From the NCBI GenBank assembly GCA_018242605.1, contig JAFEBP010000004.1, forward strand, positions 473,655-537,654: 64,000 nucleotides of DNA, written 5' to 3'. The position numbers and the translations under genes were made by a program. The notes beneath the pieces were generated by a model. The model searched no databases and was not told the origin of the DNA. It was given only the letters and a program-made list of their open reading frames with translations. Of this stretch, positions 34,022 through 42,665 are shown piece by piece (position 1 is the stretch's first letter; the number at the start of each line of letters is the position of its first letter). This stretch comes from Planctomycetota bacterium (lineage in GTDB: Bacteria > Planctomycetota > Phycisphaerae > Phycisphaerales > UBA1924).

Positions 34022-35917
34022 TCACTCGCGCGGGGCGGGCATGGCTTCGGACATCATGGGGCCCTGAGCGCGCTTGCGATAGAAGATGCCTTCGACGGCG
34101 TTGCGGCCGACGATCGAGGGGTGCTGCACCTTGCCGCGGTCGGACTGGCCCTTGAGCGTCACGATGGGGGCGCCGTTGGCCTTGACCCAGGCGTCGTCGC
34201 GCACGCCCATGACGGCCCAGGAGACTTCCAGGCCCGGCGTGCCGCCGGCGATGCGGAAGCGGCCCTTGAGTTCGCGCTGTGCGATGTGCAGGTTCGGGGC
34301 CGGACCCCCCACTGCTGTCAGGTGGTATGTCGCGTCGCGGTTGATGGCGTCGAAGTAATCGGGGAGTTCGACCCAGGCTTCGCCGCTCTCATCGAGTTCG
34401 ACGCGGCCGCTGTACATGTTCAGCGGCTCGGGGCCCTCGGCGGAGTAGTGCAGGAGGTACTTGTTGTCCGGGTCGAGAGGGTGATCGATGCGGAAGGACT
34501 TGGTGCCCGAGGCGGCGAAGTTGCCCAGGCAGTAGACGCCGTAACCGCTGGGGCTGTCGGCGGAACCGAGCACGCCGATGTTCTGGCCGCTGGTACCGGT
34601 GGAAGCGCCGAAGACGCCCGCGGCGCCGTCGCTGTTGCTGCTCACGACGCCCCAGACGCCGGTGGTGACGCCGCTGGTGGCCCACGCGCCGCCGTAGACG
34701 GCGGTGGCCTCGTCGGTGCTGCTGTCGACGCGGCCCAGGACTCCGGTGGTGGCACCGGTCTGCGTGGTGGCGTGGCCGACGACACCGGTGCCGCCGGGGC
34801 TGCTGGTCAGGCCCCAGACGCCGTAGGTATCGCCGGAGGAAGAGGTGGCCCAGCCGAGGATGCCGCGGCCGGCGCTGCTCTCGCTCTGGCCCTGCATGCC
34901 GATAGCCTGACCGGAGAGCGCGTTGGCGAGACCGACAACGCCGACGCCGGCGGGGCTGTCGGAACGGCCGAAGACTCCGAACGATGCGCCGGAGGCGGCG
35001 GTGGAGTACATGTACCCCGCGCGCGGTCCGGTGGTTTGGACGTGCAGCGGGTACGAAGGCGTGGTGGTGCCGATGCCGACGTTGCCGGCGTTGTAGAGTG
35101 CGTTGGTGCCGGAGAGTGTGAACGGTGACGCGCCGGCGGGGCCGGTGGCGCCAGCGGGGCCCTGAGCGCCGTTCGCGCCTGCGGGGCCTGTGGGCCCGAT
35201 GGGGCCTTGCGCGCCGTTGGCCCCGGCGGGGCCGGTGGCGCCTTGGGTGCCCGCGGGGCCGGTCAGACCTTGCGGTCCCGCGGGGCCGGCGATGCCTTGG
35301 AGTCCTTGAGGGCCTTGTACTCCTGCGGGGCCTGCGGGCCCGGCGGAACCTGCCGGTCCGGCTGCGCCTGCAGGACCAGCGGGGCCGGCGACACCAGCGG
35401 GGCCCGCGATGCCGGCGGGGCCTTGGGGGCCTGTGAATCCTTGCGGGCCGGGAGTGCCCTGCGGACCGGTGGGTCCGGCGGGTCCGGTGGGGCCTTGCGG
35501 GCCGATGGGGCCCTGAGGGCCGGCGGGGCTGTTGAGCGCGAAGAGCGCATAGCCGACGGCGGTGACGCGCTGGCGCGGGGAGAGGTTCTGGTACGGGCCG
35601 AAGCCGGCGGGCTTGCGGACATCGATCTGCATCCAACGGATATCACCGTTGAACGCGGCGGCTCCGAAATCCAGTTGCACGGTGAAGCGGCCGTTGTCGA
35701 TGGCGACGCTGGGAACGGTGACGGTGATGGAGATCTGGCTCCCGCCGCTCGCGGCGTCGAAGAGGCGGAACTTGAGGTCGGCGATGCCGGTCAGGGGCAC
35801 GCCGTGCTCGCGGAGTTCGCCCTGATAGGTGAGCACGGAGCCCGCGAGGTTCTGCGCGTTGGCAGCGCAGACGACCGCAAGACCGGCACCGACACCCATC
35901 CATGTGGTTTTGAGCAT
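34022..35917 (-). CDS. Secreted collagen-like protein with tail-fibre-like C-terminus
   Basis: This 631-residue protein has a signal peptide ([20 protein letters not shown], then AQ). Residues about 28-130 form a domain shared with the protein at 42666-44048 ([32 protein letters not shown]). Residues 133-264 are 44 uninterrupted Gly-X-Y triplets, rich in GPA, GPQ and GPT, which should form a triple helix. Then come [17 protein letters not shown], as in phage tail-fibre-like proteins, and repeats of the type [19 protein letters not shown]. The C-terminal part includes [20 protein letters not shown]. It has no dockerin. It is probably a fibrous surface or extracellular protein. Confidence 0.88.
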   Translation of the reverse strand: MLKTTWMGVGAGLAVVCAANAQNLAGSVLTYQGELREHGVPLTGIADLKFRLFDAASGGSQISITVTVPSVAIDNGRFTVQLDFGAAAFNGDIRWMQIDVRKPAGFGPYQNLSPRQRVTAVGYALFALNSPAGPQGPIGPQGPTGPAGPTGPQGTPGPQGFTGPQGPAGIAGPAGVAGPAGPAGAAGPAGSAGPAGPAGVQGPQGLQGIAGPAGPQGLTGPAGTQGATGPAGANGAQGPIGPTGPAGANGAQGPAGATGPAGASPFTLSGTNALYNAGNVGIGTTTPSYPLHVQTTGPRAGYMYSTAASGASFGVFGRSDSPAGVGVVGLANALSGQAIGMQGQSESSAGRGILGWATSSSGDTYGVWGLTSSPGGTGVVGHATTQTGATTGVLGRVDSSTDEATAVYGGAWATSGVTTGVWGVVSSNSDGAAGVFGASTGTSGQNIGVLGSADSPSGYGVYCLGNFAASGTKSFRIDHPLDPDNKYLLHYSAEGPEPLNMYSGRVELDESGEAWVELPDYFDAINRDATYHLTAVGGPAPNLHIAQRELKGRFRIAGGTPGLEVSWAVMGVRDDAWVKANGAPIVTLKGQSDRGKVQHPSIVGRNAVEGIFYRKRAQGPMMSEAMPAPRE

Positions 35918-36119
35918 GACGACCCTCGGGTTTGGAGCGCGTGTGCGCTCTCGCCGTTATTGGTCGTCTGGAAGTTGGGGCGGGTTGAGCGAAGTTGAAC
36001 GGATGTGACGGGCGCCGCGTCGACGTCGCCGCGATCGGCCACCGTCATGGGGGTGCTTCACGCGGCGTGCGGAGGCGCCGGTTTCCGGGCGGAGCCGGGG
36101 ATCGGACGATAGTTTGGGC

Positions 36120-36791
36120 ATGTCAACCACCGCCCACGCTGCGCGCCCGTACACCACCACGATGAGGTATCACGACCGCGACAGCAAGGCGGCGTACACG
36201 GCGGCGAAGTACGCGCCGATCCTGGGCGGGCGCGTGCTGGACGTGGGGTGCGACATCAAGCGGCTGCTGGAGCACCTGCCCCCCACCGCTTCGTACACGG
36301 GCGTGGACATGAACCCGCGGGCGGACGTGGTGCTCAACCTCGACCGGGACAATCTGCCGTTCGCGGATCGGTCGTTCGATACGGTGCTGTGCACGGACAC
36401 GCTGGAACACATCGAGCGGATCCACGCGATCTTCGACGAACTCTGCCGCGTCGCGGCGGCCCACGTGATCGTCTCGCTCCCCAACCCGTACCGCAACTTT
36501 CTGCTGCAGGCCCAGCGCGGCACGCTGCCGAAACTGCGGCACTACGGGTTGCCGACGCGGCCGCCCGTGGACCGGCACCGCTGGTTCTTCGGCGCCGACG
36601 ATGCGGCGCGGTTCATCAGGGAGCGCGGGGAACTCAACGGCTTCGAGATCAAGCAGTTGGACGTGGACGAGCACGGGCTCGAGCCGCTGTTGACGCCGCA
36701 GGGCGTCGACGTGGCGCTGCCGTGGAACGTACGGGCGGGCACGACTTGGGCGGTGCTGCGGCGCGGGGCCGTTGCGGGCGAAGAGCACTGA
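36120..36791 (+). CDS. SAM-dependent methyltransferase (methyltransferase 11-like)
   Basis: This 223-residue protein starts MSTTAHAARPYTTTMRYHDR. The SAM core is clear: ILGGRVLDVGCDIKRLLEHL (motif I), SYTGVDMNPRADVVLNLDRD, LPFADRSFDTVLCTDTLEHI (post-I and DxLEH motif) and FDELCRVAAAHVIVSLPNPY. Motif I has VGCD in place of the usual VGCGxG. The phrases resemble small-molecule or lipid methyltransferases; the substrate is unknown. It converges on the dockerin gene at 36804. Confidence 0.85.
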   Translation: MSTTAHAARPYTTTMRYHDRDSKAAYTAAKYAPILGGRVLDVGCDIKRLLEHLPPTASYTGVDMNPRADVVLNLDRDNLPFADRSFDTVLCTDTLEHIERIHAIFDELCRVAAAHVIVSLPNPYRNFLLQAQRGTLPKLRHYGLPTRPPVDRHRWFFGADDAARFIRERGELNGFEIKQLDVDEHGLEPLLTPQGVDVALPWNVRAGTTWAVLRRGAVAGEEH

Positions 36792-36803
36792 ATCAACGGG
36801 AGT

Positions 36804-37955
36804 TCAGCAGCGGCCGTCTTCCCACACGCCGAAGAAGTAGTTGACGTCCGACCCGTCGACGCCGCCGTCGAGGTTGACATCGGCATCGCAGTTGCCGACC
36901 TCCCACGAGGCGAAGAAGGCCTGCACGTCCACACCGTCAACGCCGCCGTCCTGATTGAAATCAGCGGGGCAGGCCAGGCATGCGCACAGCGTGAGGGTGG
37001 CGGGGTTGCTGCTCAGCGAGCCGCAGGCGTTGGAGACGGCGCAGCGAACGCGGGCGGTGTGGCCGAGCTGGATCACATCCTGACCGCTGGCGCGGGTGAT
37101 GGTGAGTTGCGGCGTCGCAGCGCCCGAGGCGGAGAATGAGCGATCACCCGGGAGAGAGTTGTCCCCGTTGGTGATGTCGGCCCAGCCGCCGGGTGCGGAG
37201 GGTTCTTCGATCTGCCAGCGATAGGAGATTGTCCCGCCGCCCGCCGCGACAATCGAGAAAGTGCGCGAATCGGCGATGCAGATCGTGCCCGAGGCGGGCT
37301 GCTGCGTAACGCGCAGGACGTTCTGGAAGTTGGCGGCGACTCGGGCGTCGAAGAAGGTGACGCTGCCGTAGTCGTGGGCGCGGACGGCGATGACGTTTTC
37401 ACCTGCGACGAGTGCGGAATCCGGCACGTTGAACACAAAGCGGTCACGCACCGCGCAACCTCCGGAGGTGCGAATACCGCCGGAGACATCGACGCCGTTG
37501 CACCAGACAGAGATGTCGTTATCGATCGCGACGCCGATCTGCACGGAACCGGTGCCGCAGGGGAGCTGCACGCGCAGGCGTGCGACCAGATCCGTGTTGG
37601 AAGGCCAGTTTGTTCTGACGGTGCTGGGGGGAGTGCAGCCGGAGAGGTTTCCGAACGCCGCGGCGCCGGTCGTCCATGCTGAGTCGTTGAAGCCGGGGGC
37701 CTGGAAGCCCGCCTGGCCGCCCCACGCGACGACCTGGTATTTCCAGGAGCTCTGACCGTAGACGATTACATCATCGGCCGAGGCGTGGGCGGCGAAGAGC
37801 GACAGCACCGACACCAGCGGGCCGATCGCTCTCCGCGGAAAGCGCGCCGTCGGCATCCCGGCGTCGCTTCGGATGACCGAGCTTCCGGGTCTGCGCAGAT
37901 CGCGGGCGCCAGACCATGCATCGAACTGCTGGAACGACTGAATAGGTGCGCACAT
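36804..37955 (-). CDS. Secreted jelly-roll protein with Ig-like domain and GC-type dockerin
   Basis: This 383-residue protein starts at ATG 37955, chosen because AAGGAGAGAG lies directly upstream. This leaves an unusually long N-terminus before the hydrophobic segment (RRAIGPLVSVLSLFAAHASA); ATG 37856 would give a standard signal peptide but lacks such a site. Residues about 62-210 resemble a galactose-binding-like jelly roll (VVAWGGQAGFQAPGFNDSAW, VQIGVAIDNDISVWCNGVDV, ENVIAVRAHDYG). An Ig-like domain follows (ISYRWQIEEPSAPGGWADIT, RVRCAVSNACGSLSSNPATL). The dockerin is CACLACPADFNQDGGVDGVD, CDADVNLDGGVDGSDV, ending WEDGRC, a variant of WEAGGC. Confidence 0.85.
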   Translation of the reverse strand: MCAPIQSFQQFDAWSGARDLRRPGSSVIRSDAGMPTARFPRRAIGPLVSVLSLFAAHASADDVIVYGQSSWKYQVVAWGGQAGFQAPGFNDSAWTTGAAAFGNLSGCTPPSTVRTNWPSNTDLVARLRVQLPCGTGSVQIGVAIDNDISVWCNGVDVSGGIRTSGGCAVRDRFVFNVPDSALVAGENVIAVRAHDYGSVTFFDARVAANFQNVLRVTQQPASGTICIADSRTFSIVAAGGGTISYRWQIEEPSAPGGWADITNGDNSLPGDRSFSASGAATPQLTITRASGQDVIQLGHTARVRCAVSNACGSLSSNPATLTLCACLACPADFNQDGGVDGVDVQAFFASWEVGNCDADVNLDGGVDGSDVNYFFGVWEDGRC

Positions 37956-38097
37956 GTCTCTCTCCTTGCATCACGAGCGAGGCCGCCCGGCACCCCCGAC
38001 GAGTGGAGCGACGCGGATCGTGCCCCGAGCGTCGCAAGTTTATGACCCCAGCGCGGGGGCGGCTCCGGATGAATCGTGGAGCCACACGCCAAGGCCG

Positions 38098-38139
38098 AAA
38101 AGCACCGCCGCGGCGCGTGCCTGTTCACGCCGCGGCGGT
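38098..38139 (-). terminator. Rho-independent terminator of the 690-aa dockerin gene
   Basis: A perfect 12-bp stem (38104-38115 with 38128-38139, ACCGCCGCGGCG/CGCCGCGGCGGT) with a 12-nt loop is followed on the minus strand by GCTTTT. It lies about 30 bp after the stop at 38169. Confidence 0.75.
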
Positions 38140-38168
38140 CGAGTGCGACTGGTTGAGGTGTAGTCGGA

Positions 38169-40241
38169 TCAGCAGCCGCCGGCTTCCCAGGCGGTGAAGA
38201 AAGTGGCGACGTCACCGCCGTCGATGCCGCCGTCCAAGTTCACATCCGCGGAGGGGTCGCCGGCCTCCCACGCGGTGAAGAAGGCGTCGACATCGGCGCC
38301 GTCCACGCCGCCATCCTGGTTGAAGTCGGCGGGGCAGGGCGTGCAGTTGGTGAGGCTTAGCGTGGCGGGGTTGCTGGTGGCTGCGCCGCATGGATCGGTC
38401 ACCACGCAGCGGAACTGAAGCCCGGACGCGAGCGGGTTCATGATCTGCAGGAATGCCGAGCCCGATCCCCACACCGTTCCGACGCCGGGGACGACATCAT
38501 CGGTGAGCGGGGTCCAACCTGTGCCGGAGTTGAACTGCCATTGATAGGAGAAGGCGTTGAGCGCCGGGCCGCCGCCGGCGATGACGTAGAAGCTGGCGAT
38601 GTCGTTCGGGCAGACCGCCGCGTCGATGGGGTCCTGCGTGACGGTCGCGGGGTCACACTTCATGGTGACGGTGAGATTGTCGGCGAGGAAGATCACGCCG
38701 TAGTCCTGGCATCGCGGCGGGCGGGAGTCGTAGTGAACCACCGCGCGGTTGAAGCCGGAGGGAACGGTGATGCGGAGGGTGCCGGTGGGGTAGGTGCCGG
38801 GGACGGGCACGGTCGCGGTGTTGGTGCCCACCTGCGCGCCGTCCATGAACGCGGTGACGCGCATCGTGGCCGAGTCGTCGCAGCCGAGTTCCTGGGGCGA
38901 GTACATGATCGAGAAGTCCACGATCGGGAGAGAGAAATCAACGATCAAGTCGGCCGGGAAGACGCTGTTGGGGAAGATGTACAGCCCGGACATCCCCGCG
39001 GGCGCCAGGCCCACCGAGCCCACGGGCTGGATCGAGAAGCCCGACCCGGTCGCGGAGAACGACGCTCCCAGCACATCGGAGATCAAGGAAATCGGGAGCG
39101 AGGTGTGCACCGGGGCGTCGTCAAAGTCGAAGGTCGTTGAGTTGGGCGCGGGCACGAAGACGGCGGTAAGGGTGGTGTCCTGAGAGGCGGGGAACGAGTA
39201 GGTGGCGGAGGTGCTCATCTGGGTGCCGAAGTAGCTCCATTCAGAGAACACGAAGCCCTGGTTGGGCGTCGCCGTCACGGTGACAGTGGATCCTTCGTTG
39301 AAGATGCCGTCGCCGCTCGTCGTTCCGCCGTAGGTCGGGGACGCCGCGGTGATCACGGAATACGCGGGCGTGAAGTTGGCTACCAGTGTGCGGTCGCGCG
39401 TGACTGTGAAGTTGTACTGCGCGTTGGTGCTGACCTGCGTGCCGTTCTCCGTCCAGTTGATGAAGCCGTACCCATGGTTGGCGGTAGCGGAGAGGCTTGC
39501 GTTGGTGCCGCTGGGGTACGCACCCGTGCCGGTGATGGAGCCGGCGCCGACGGGAGCGACATCCGCCGCGATGTTGAACGTGGGCAGACTGGAGGCCATC
39601 AGCGTGAAGACGCAGTCGCCGGAGATGGACGCAAAGCTGCCTCCGGTGCCGCCGACCCTGCGGAAGTGCGATCCGTTACCGCCGGTGCCGCGGGCGATGC
39701 TCCAATCCGGAGGCCAGTAGTAGTTGGGCGTGAGGCCCTGCCATGCGTAGATCTGGACCCAGTACTTGGTGTTCGCCGCGGCCTGGAACGCCGCGGGAAG
39801 GACAAAGTGGTAGTCGTACATGTTGTAGCCACCGGCGATGCCCGCGGGTGTTTCGCCCGCGTTGTTGCCGACCTGGTAGCGGACGAGACGGCCATTGACC
39901 ACGTCGGGCTGAGAGCCCCCGGCGATCGAAGAATAGATCGCGACGGTGAAGTTGTAGACGGGCGAGGTGCCGGCGCCGGAGAGGTAGTTCGTGTAGGCGC
40001 CCCGCCACTGGATCTGGGTGATGGCGGTGTTCGCGGAGAGCGTGAAGGAGTCCCACACGTACTCATCATTATTGAGTCCGTCGGGGGCGTACCACGAAGA
40101 CTTGTACTGCCCGCCCGCGGCATTGGGGGGTTGGGAATAAATGCTCACATCAGCCTGAGCACTCCCAGCGAGCATGGGGAACAACGAAACTACCAACACC
40201 AGCAGATGTGCGGCAATCCGAGCGAACGTGCGGCAGAGCAT
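38169..40241 (-). CDS. Secreted protein with InlB-type repeats, Ig-like region and GC-type dockerin
   Basis: This 690-residue protein has a signal peptide (MLCRTFARIAAHLLVLVVSL) and AGGAG about 8 nt before ATG 40241. The first 200 residues match the protein at 59876-61279 (SSWYAPDGLNNDEYVWDSFT, ITQIQWRGAYTNYL, NNAGETPAGIAGGYNMYDYH, AANTKYWVQIYAWQ). Two divergent InlB B-repeats follow (GSITGTGAYPSGTNASLSAT, FINWTENGTQVSTNAQYNFT; then VFSEWSYFGTQMSTSATYSF). A beta-domain and an Ig-like region (SYQWQFNSGTGWTPLTDDVV) come next. The dockerin is CTPCPADFNQDGGVDGADVD, SADVNLDGGIDGGDVATFF, WEAGGC, without a Cys between the loops. Confidence 0.87.
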   Translation of the reverse strand: MLCRTFARIAAHLLVLVVSLFPMLAGSAQADVSIYSQPPNAAGGQYKSSWYAPDGLNNDEYVWDSFTLSANTAITQIQWRGAYTNYLSGAGTSPVYNFTVAIYSSIAGGSQPDVVNGRLVRYQVGNNAGETPAGIAGGYNMYDYHFVLPAAFQAAANTKYWVQIYAWQGLTPNYYWPPDWSIARGTGGNGSHFRRVGGTGGSFASISGDCVFTLMASSLPTFNIAADVAPVGAGSITGTGAYPSGTNASLSATANHGYGFINWTENGTQVSTNAQYNFTVTRDRTLVANFTPAYSVITAASPTYGGTTSGDGIFNEGSTVTVTATPNQGFVFSEWSYFGTQMSTSATYSFPASQDTTLTAVFVPAPNSTTFDFDDAPVHTSLPISLISDVLGASFSATGSGFSIQPVGSVGLAPAGMSGLYIFPNSVFPADLIVDFSLPIVDFSIMYSPQELGCDDSATMRVTAFMDGAQVGTNTATVPVPGTYPTGTLRITVPSGFNRAVVHYDSRPPRCQDYGVIFLADNLTVTMKCDPATVTQDPIDAAVCPNDIASFYVIAGGGPALNAFSYQWQFNSGTGWTPLTDDVVPGVGTVWGSGSAFLQIMNPLASGLQFRCVVTDPCGAATSNPATLSLTNCTPCPADFNQDGGVDGADVDAFFTAWEAGDPSADVNLDGGIDGGDVATFFTAWEAGGC

Positions 40242-40578
40242 GTGAAGTTCTCCTGAATCACTGGGACTCATTAAGGAGTCGAAGGTCAACAATCTTAATA
40301 CACGATCTCCCGAGAATCGCGTGCGTGACCTGAATTCAGGCGAAATGACACTGAGTCTCAGTTAGGTGGATCGCGGCGGAACCACGCCGCGTTCGCACGC
40401 GGTTCGTGCGAGTTGAAGGAATATCTCCGTGCGGTTTGCGGACGTTTGAGTCTGGTGCTTGCCAAGCATCGGCGGCGAGGAGGAGGACTCGGAAGCGAGC
40501 TGGACAGTCAGGCCTCGCGCGCGGGTCGAGGTGGGCGACGACAAGCGACCATCGCCGCCCGACGCTCGGAAACGCCGC
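40242..40578. promoter_or_regulatory. Upstream region with two phased palindromes
   Basis: The perfect 12-bp palindrome CCTGAATTCAGG (40329-40340) and the 13-bp palindrome ACTGAGTCTCAGT (40350-40362) have centres about 21.5 bp apart, two helical turns. They lie about 90-120 bp upstream of ATG 40241 (minus). They may be operator sites for the 690-aa gene. The remaining bases to 40578 show nothing I recognise. Confidence 0.4.
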
Positions 40579-40995
40579 CTAGCTGCCGAACCGCATCAAC
40601 AGTTCCAGGCAGGCGAACGAGCAGTTCAGGCCGCCGAGCAGCACGACCAACCACACAGCGACCGCGCCAAAGGTGGAGCGACCGCTCGATGATTTGTGCG
40701 CGAGGTAGATCGCGGCCACCGAGGCAGCGCAACCGACCACTACACTGACCAACATCGCCGATTGGTGCTCGCCGCGGGAGAAGGCCGCGGTGGCCCACCT
40801 CGCCATCAAGGCGAAACCCAGGCAGATCAGACCCATGACGAACCAGACTCTTGAGGCGGGAGCCTCGCAGACGGTCTGGGATTGGAGCCCTGATTCGGCT
40901 GCGATGGTCTGAGCCTGATCCGGCGTCGCCGCCTCGATGATCCGGGTGAGCGGAGTTCCGTCCGGGCGAGTGCCCTGCACTTTCCATTGCTTCAT
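40579..40995 (-). CDS. Small membrane protein of unknown function
   Basis: This 138-residue protein opens MKQWKVQGTRPDGTPLTRII, followed by an amphipathic segment (EAATPDQAQTIAAESGLQSQ). Three hydrophobic helices follow: VWFVMGLICLGFALMARWAT, SAMLVSVVVGCAASVAAIYL and FGAVAVWLVVLLGGLNCSFA. The N-terminal 40 residues look like a short soluble domain. GGAGG lies about 6 nt before ATG 40995. I do not recognise a family. Confidence 0.72.
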   Translation of the reverse strand: MKQWKVQGTRPDGTPLTRIIEAATPDQAQTIAAESGLQSQTVCEAPASRVWFVMGLICLGFALMARWATAAFSRGEHQSAMLVSVVVGCAASVAAIYLAHKSSSGRSTFGAVAVWLVVLLGGLNCSFACLELLMRFGS

Positions 40996-41160
40996 GTGGC
41001 CTCCGACGGTGATGAGATGTGCGCGAAAGCGGTATTCGGCTCGGCCGGTCGTGAACGGCCCGCAGCCGCGGCGCACCAGATGTTCATTTCATTGCACGAC
41101 TTGATTCAGGGTCTCCAACCGGAGGATGTACGAGATATGGTCGTGCGCCAGACGATTTCA

Positions 41161-41275
41161 TCAACCTCCCCCCGCCTTCCGGACTTCGAAGACGACATCG
41201 ACATCCGCACCATTGGAAGCCCCATCATGCTTGAGGCTGGTGGGGCATTCGAGGCAGGTGCAGAAGATCGGGGCG
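41161..41275 (-). pseudogene. Decayed GC-type dockerin relic
   Basis: Read on the minus strand this stretch translates as FCTCLECPTSLKHDG, ASNGADVDVVFEV, RKAGGG, then TGA. It aligns with the intact module CACLxCPADFNQDGG-xDGADVDxFFxxWEAGGC: the three leading Cys, DG, GADVD and GG are kept, but PADFN is altered, one of the two loops is missing, and the final Cys is Gly. Upstream to about 41450 another frame reads EYSQSAAKTSPTLQLSSVG, which faintly resembles the Ig-like linker. The relic lies about 250 bp downstream of the astacin gene in the same orientation. No intact gene is present between 40996 and 41522. Confidence 0.6.
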
Positions 41276-41522
41276 GCGGAGTCGTTCGGGATGCAAGGAT
41301 GTTGGTATCGGGAGCGGTTTCCCTGCGACCGGTGACTTCGCGTTCGTTCCAACGGACGACAATTGCAGAGTTGGCGAGGTCTTTGCCGCGCTCTGCGAGT
41401 ATTCCCCGCGGGCGACCATCATCCCGGAAGTGACCCGATAGAGTCGGCACATGATGCTCTCGGCGGTCGGAGATTGAGTGGCACCTCATGGCGGCAGGAG
41501 CGCGACGATCCGGTATTCCGCT

Positions 41523-42572
41523 TCAGTTGCGGATGATGACCGGTCCGTCAAGCGAGCGAAAGGTCATCGGGCGCGTGTAAATACCCGCCCCCGCGTACGT
41601 TCCAGAGTCCACCCACAGAACCCCACCGTTTGGCGCGGCGGATACACCGGAGCCAATTGTCGGGAAGGGCGAGACGAACGTACCCGTGGCGGGATTGCCG
41701 GGCTGAGAAGTGCTCACGAAAACTGTGCCCGGAGGCGGGTACATCGCGGCGATGAGCCGCCGATTCTGTGAACTCAACTGGCTTGCCGAGCCCATCGAGC
41801 ACTGGCGTGCCTGGTTGGGCTGCAGCACTTGGATCATGACGCAGTTGGGATCGGCGCACGAACAGGATCCGCAACGGCTGAACGTGCAGGCCCGGTACGC
41901 CATAATTGAGTCGAAGTCGAAACCGCTGAACCCGCGAGCGCCGCTGGGGATTCCAAAGTCCTGTTCGAACTGCGTTCCGCCATAGTTCTGTTGCAGCACG
42001 GCGACGTAGTTGGCGCGGTCCGGGCGTTGGTGTTCGTGCCAGAGACCCAGCGCGTGGCCGATCTCGTGCAGCGTGATGGCGTAACTCCATGTCAGCGTTC
42101 CGTCGCATGCACCCGACGATGGACACCGACCTATTCGGATCGTGCGGATGCCATTGGCGAAGCCGACCGGGCTACTGCCGCAAACGGTGCCGGGAGGGCA
42201 GTCGGTGCCGGACTCGAATCGCACTCGGGCCGGATCGGCCGGAAAGGCCGGTCGGAAATTGATGGTCGCCGCGCCGGCCCATTCGTTCATGGCGTTGATT
42301 GCCACCTGTTGATTGGCCGCGGACACGTTTGCGTGAAACTCGAACGGGACCACGCCGCCCGGCCACAGGTTCGTCGCCCACGCGCCGCGCGTTTGGAATG
42401 AGCCGGGATCGATCTCACACTTCCAGGGTTCGGTCTCGGGCGGTGGCGAGGGCGGAGCAGGTTCCGCGGCCGCGGCGACGCCGCTGCCGGCAGGCTGCTC
42501 GGCGGTCGCGGGCATCGTCCTGAGCGCGAGAATGAGTGTCGCACAAATAAAGAAAATGCGGTTGAATCTCAC
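41523..42572 (-). CDS. Secreted astacin-like (M12A) metalloprotease, probably C-terminally truncated
   Basis: This 349-residue protein starts at GTG 42572, with AGGAGG upstream and a signal peptide (RFNRIFFICATLILALRTMP). The catalytic motif TLHEIGHALGLWHEHQRPDR (residues 168-187) is the extended zinc site HExxHxxGxxHE of astacins, and the Met-turn is DSIMAY (residues 221-226). The propeptide-like region has PWKCEIDPGSF. After the catalytic domain the chain begins a beta-helix-like segment (GGVLWVDSGTYAGAGIYTRP) and stops abruptly at GPVIIRN. It has no dockerin, although a decayed one lies downstream at 41161-41275, so an ancestral longer protein has probably lost its C-terminus. Confidence 0.85.
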   Translation of the reverse strand: MRFNRIFFICATLILALRTMPATAEQPAGSGVAAAAEPAPPSPPPETEPWKCEIDPGSFQTRGAWATNLWPGGVVPFEFHANVSAANQQVAINAMNEWAGAATINFRPAFPADPARVRFESGTDCPPGTVCGSSPVGFANGIRTIRIGRCPSSGACDGTLTWSYAITLHEIGHALGLWHEHQRPDRANYVAVLQQNYGGTQFEQDFGIPSGARGFSGFDFDSIMAYRACTFSRCGSCSCADPNCVMIQVLQPNQARQCSMGSASQLSSQNRRLIAAMYPPPGTVFVSTSQPGNPATGTFVSPFPTIGSGVSAAPNGGVLWVDSGTYAGAGIYTRPMTFRSLDGPVIIRN

Positions 42573-42665
42573 GGTGATGTTCCTCCTGGTTCGGACGACC
42601 GACCGTGCTGGCGCGGGCCCGTCGGCATCGGCGGCCGCGGCCTGGCACGGCGGTCCGCGGCCCTC

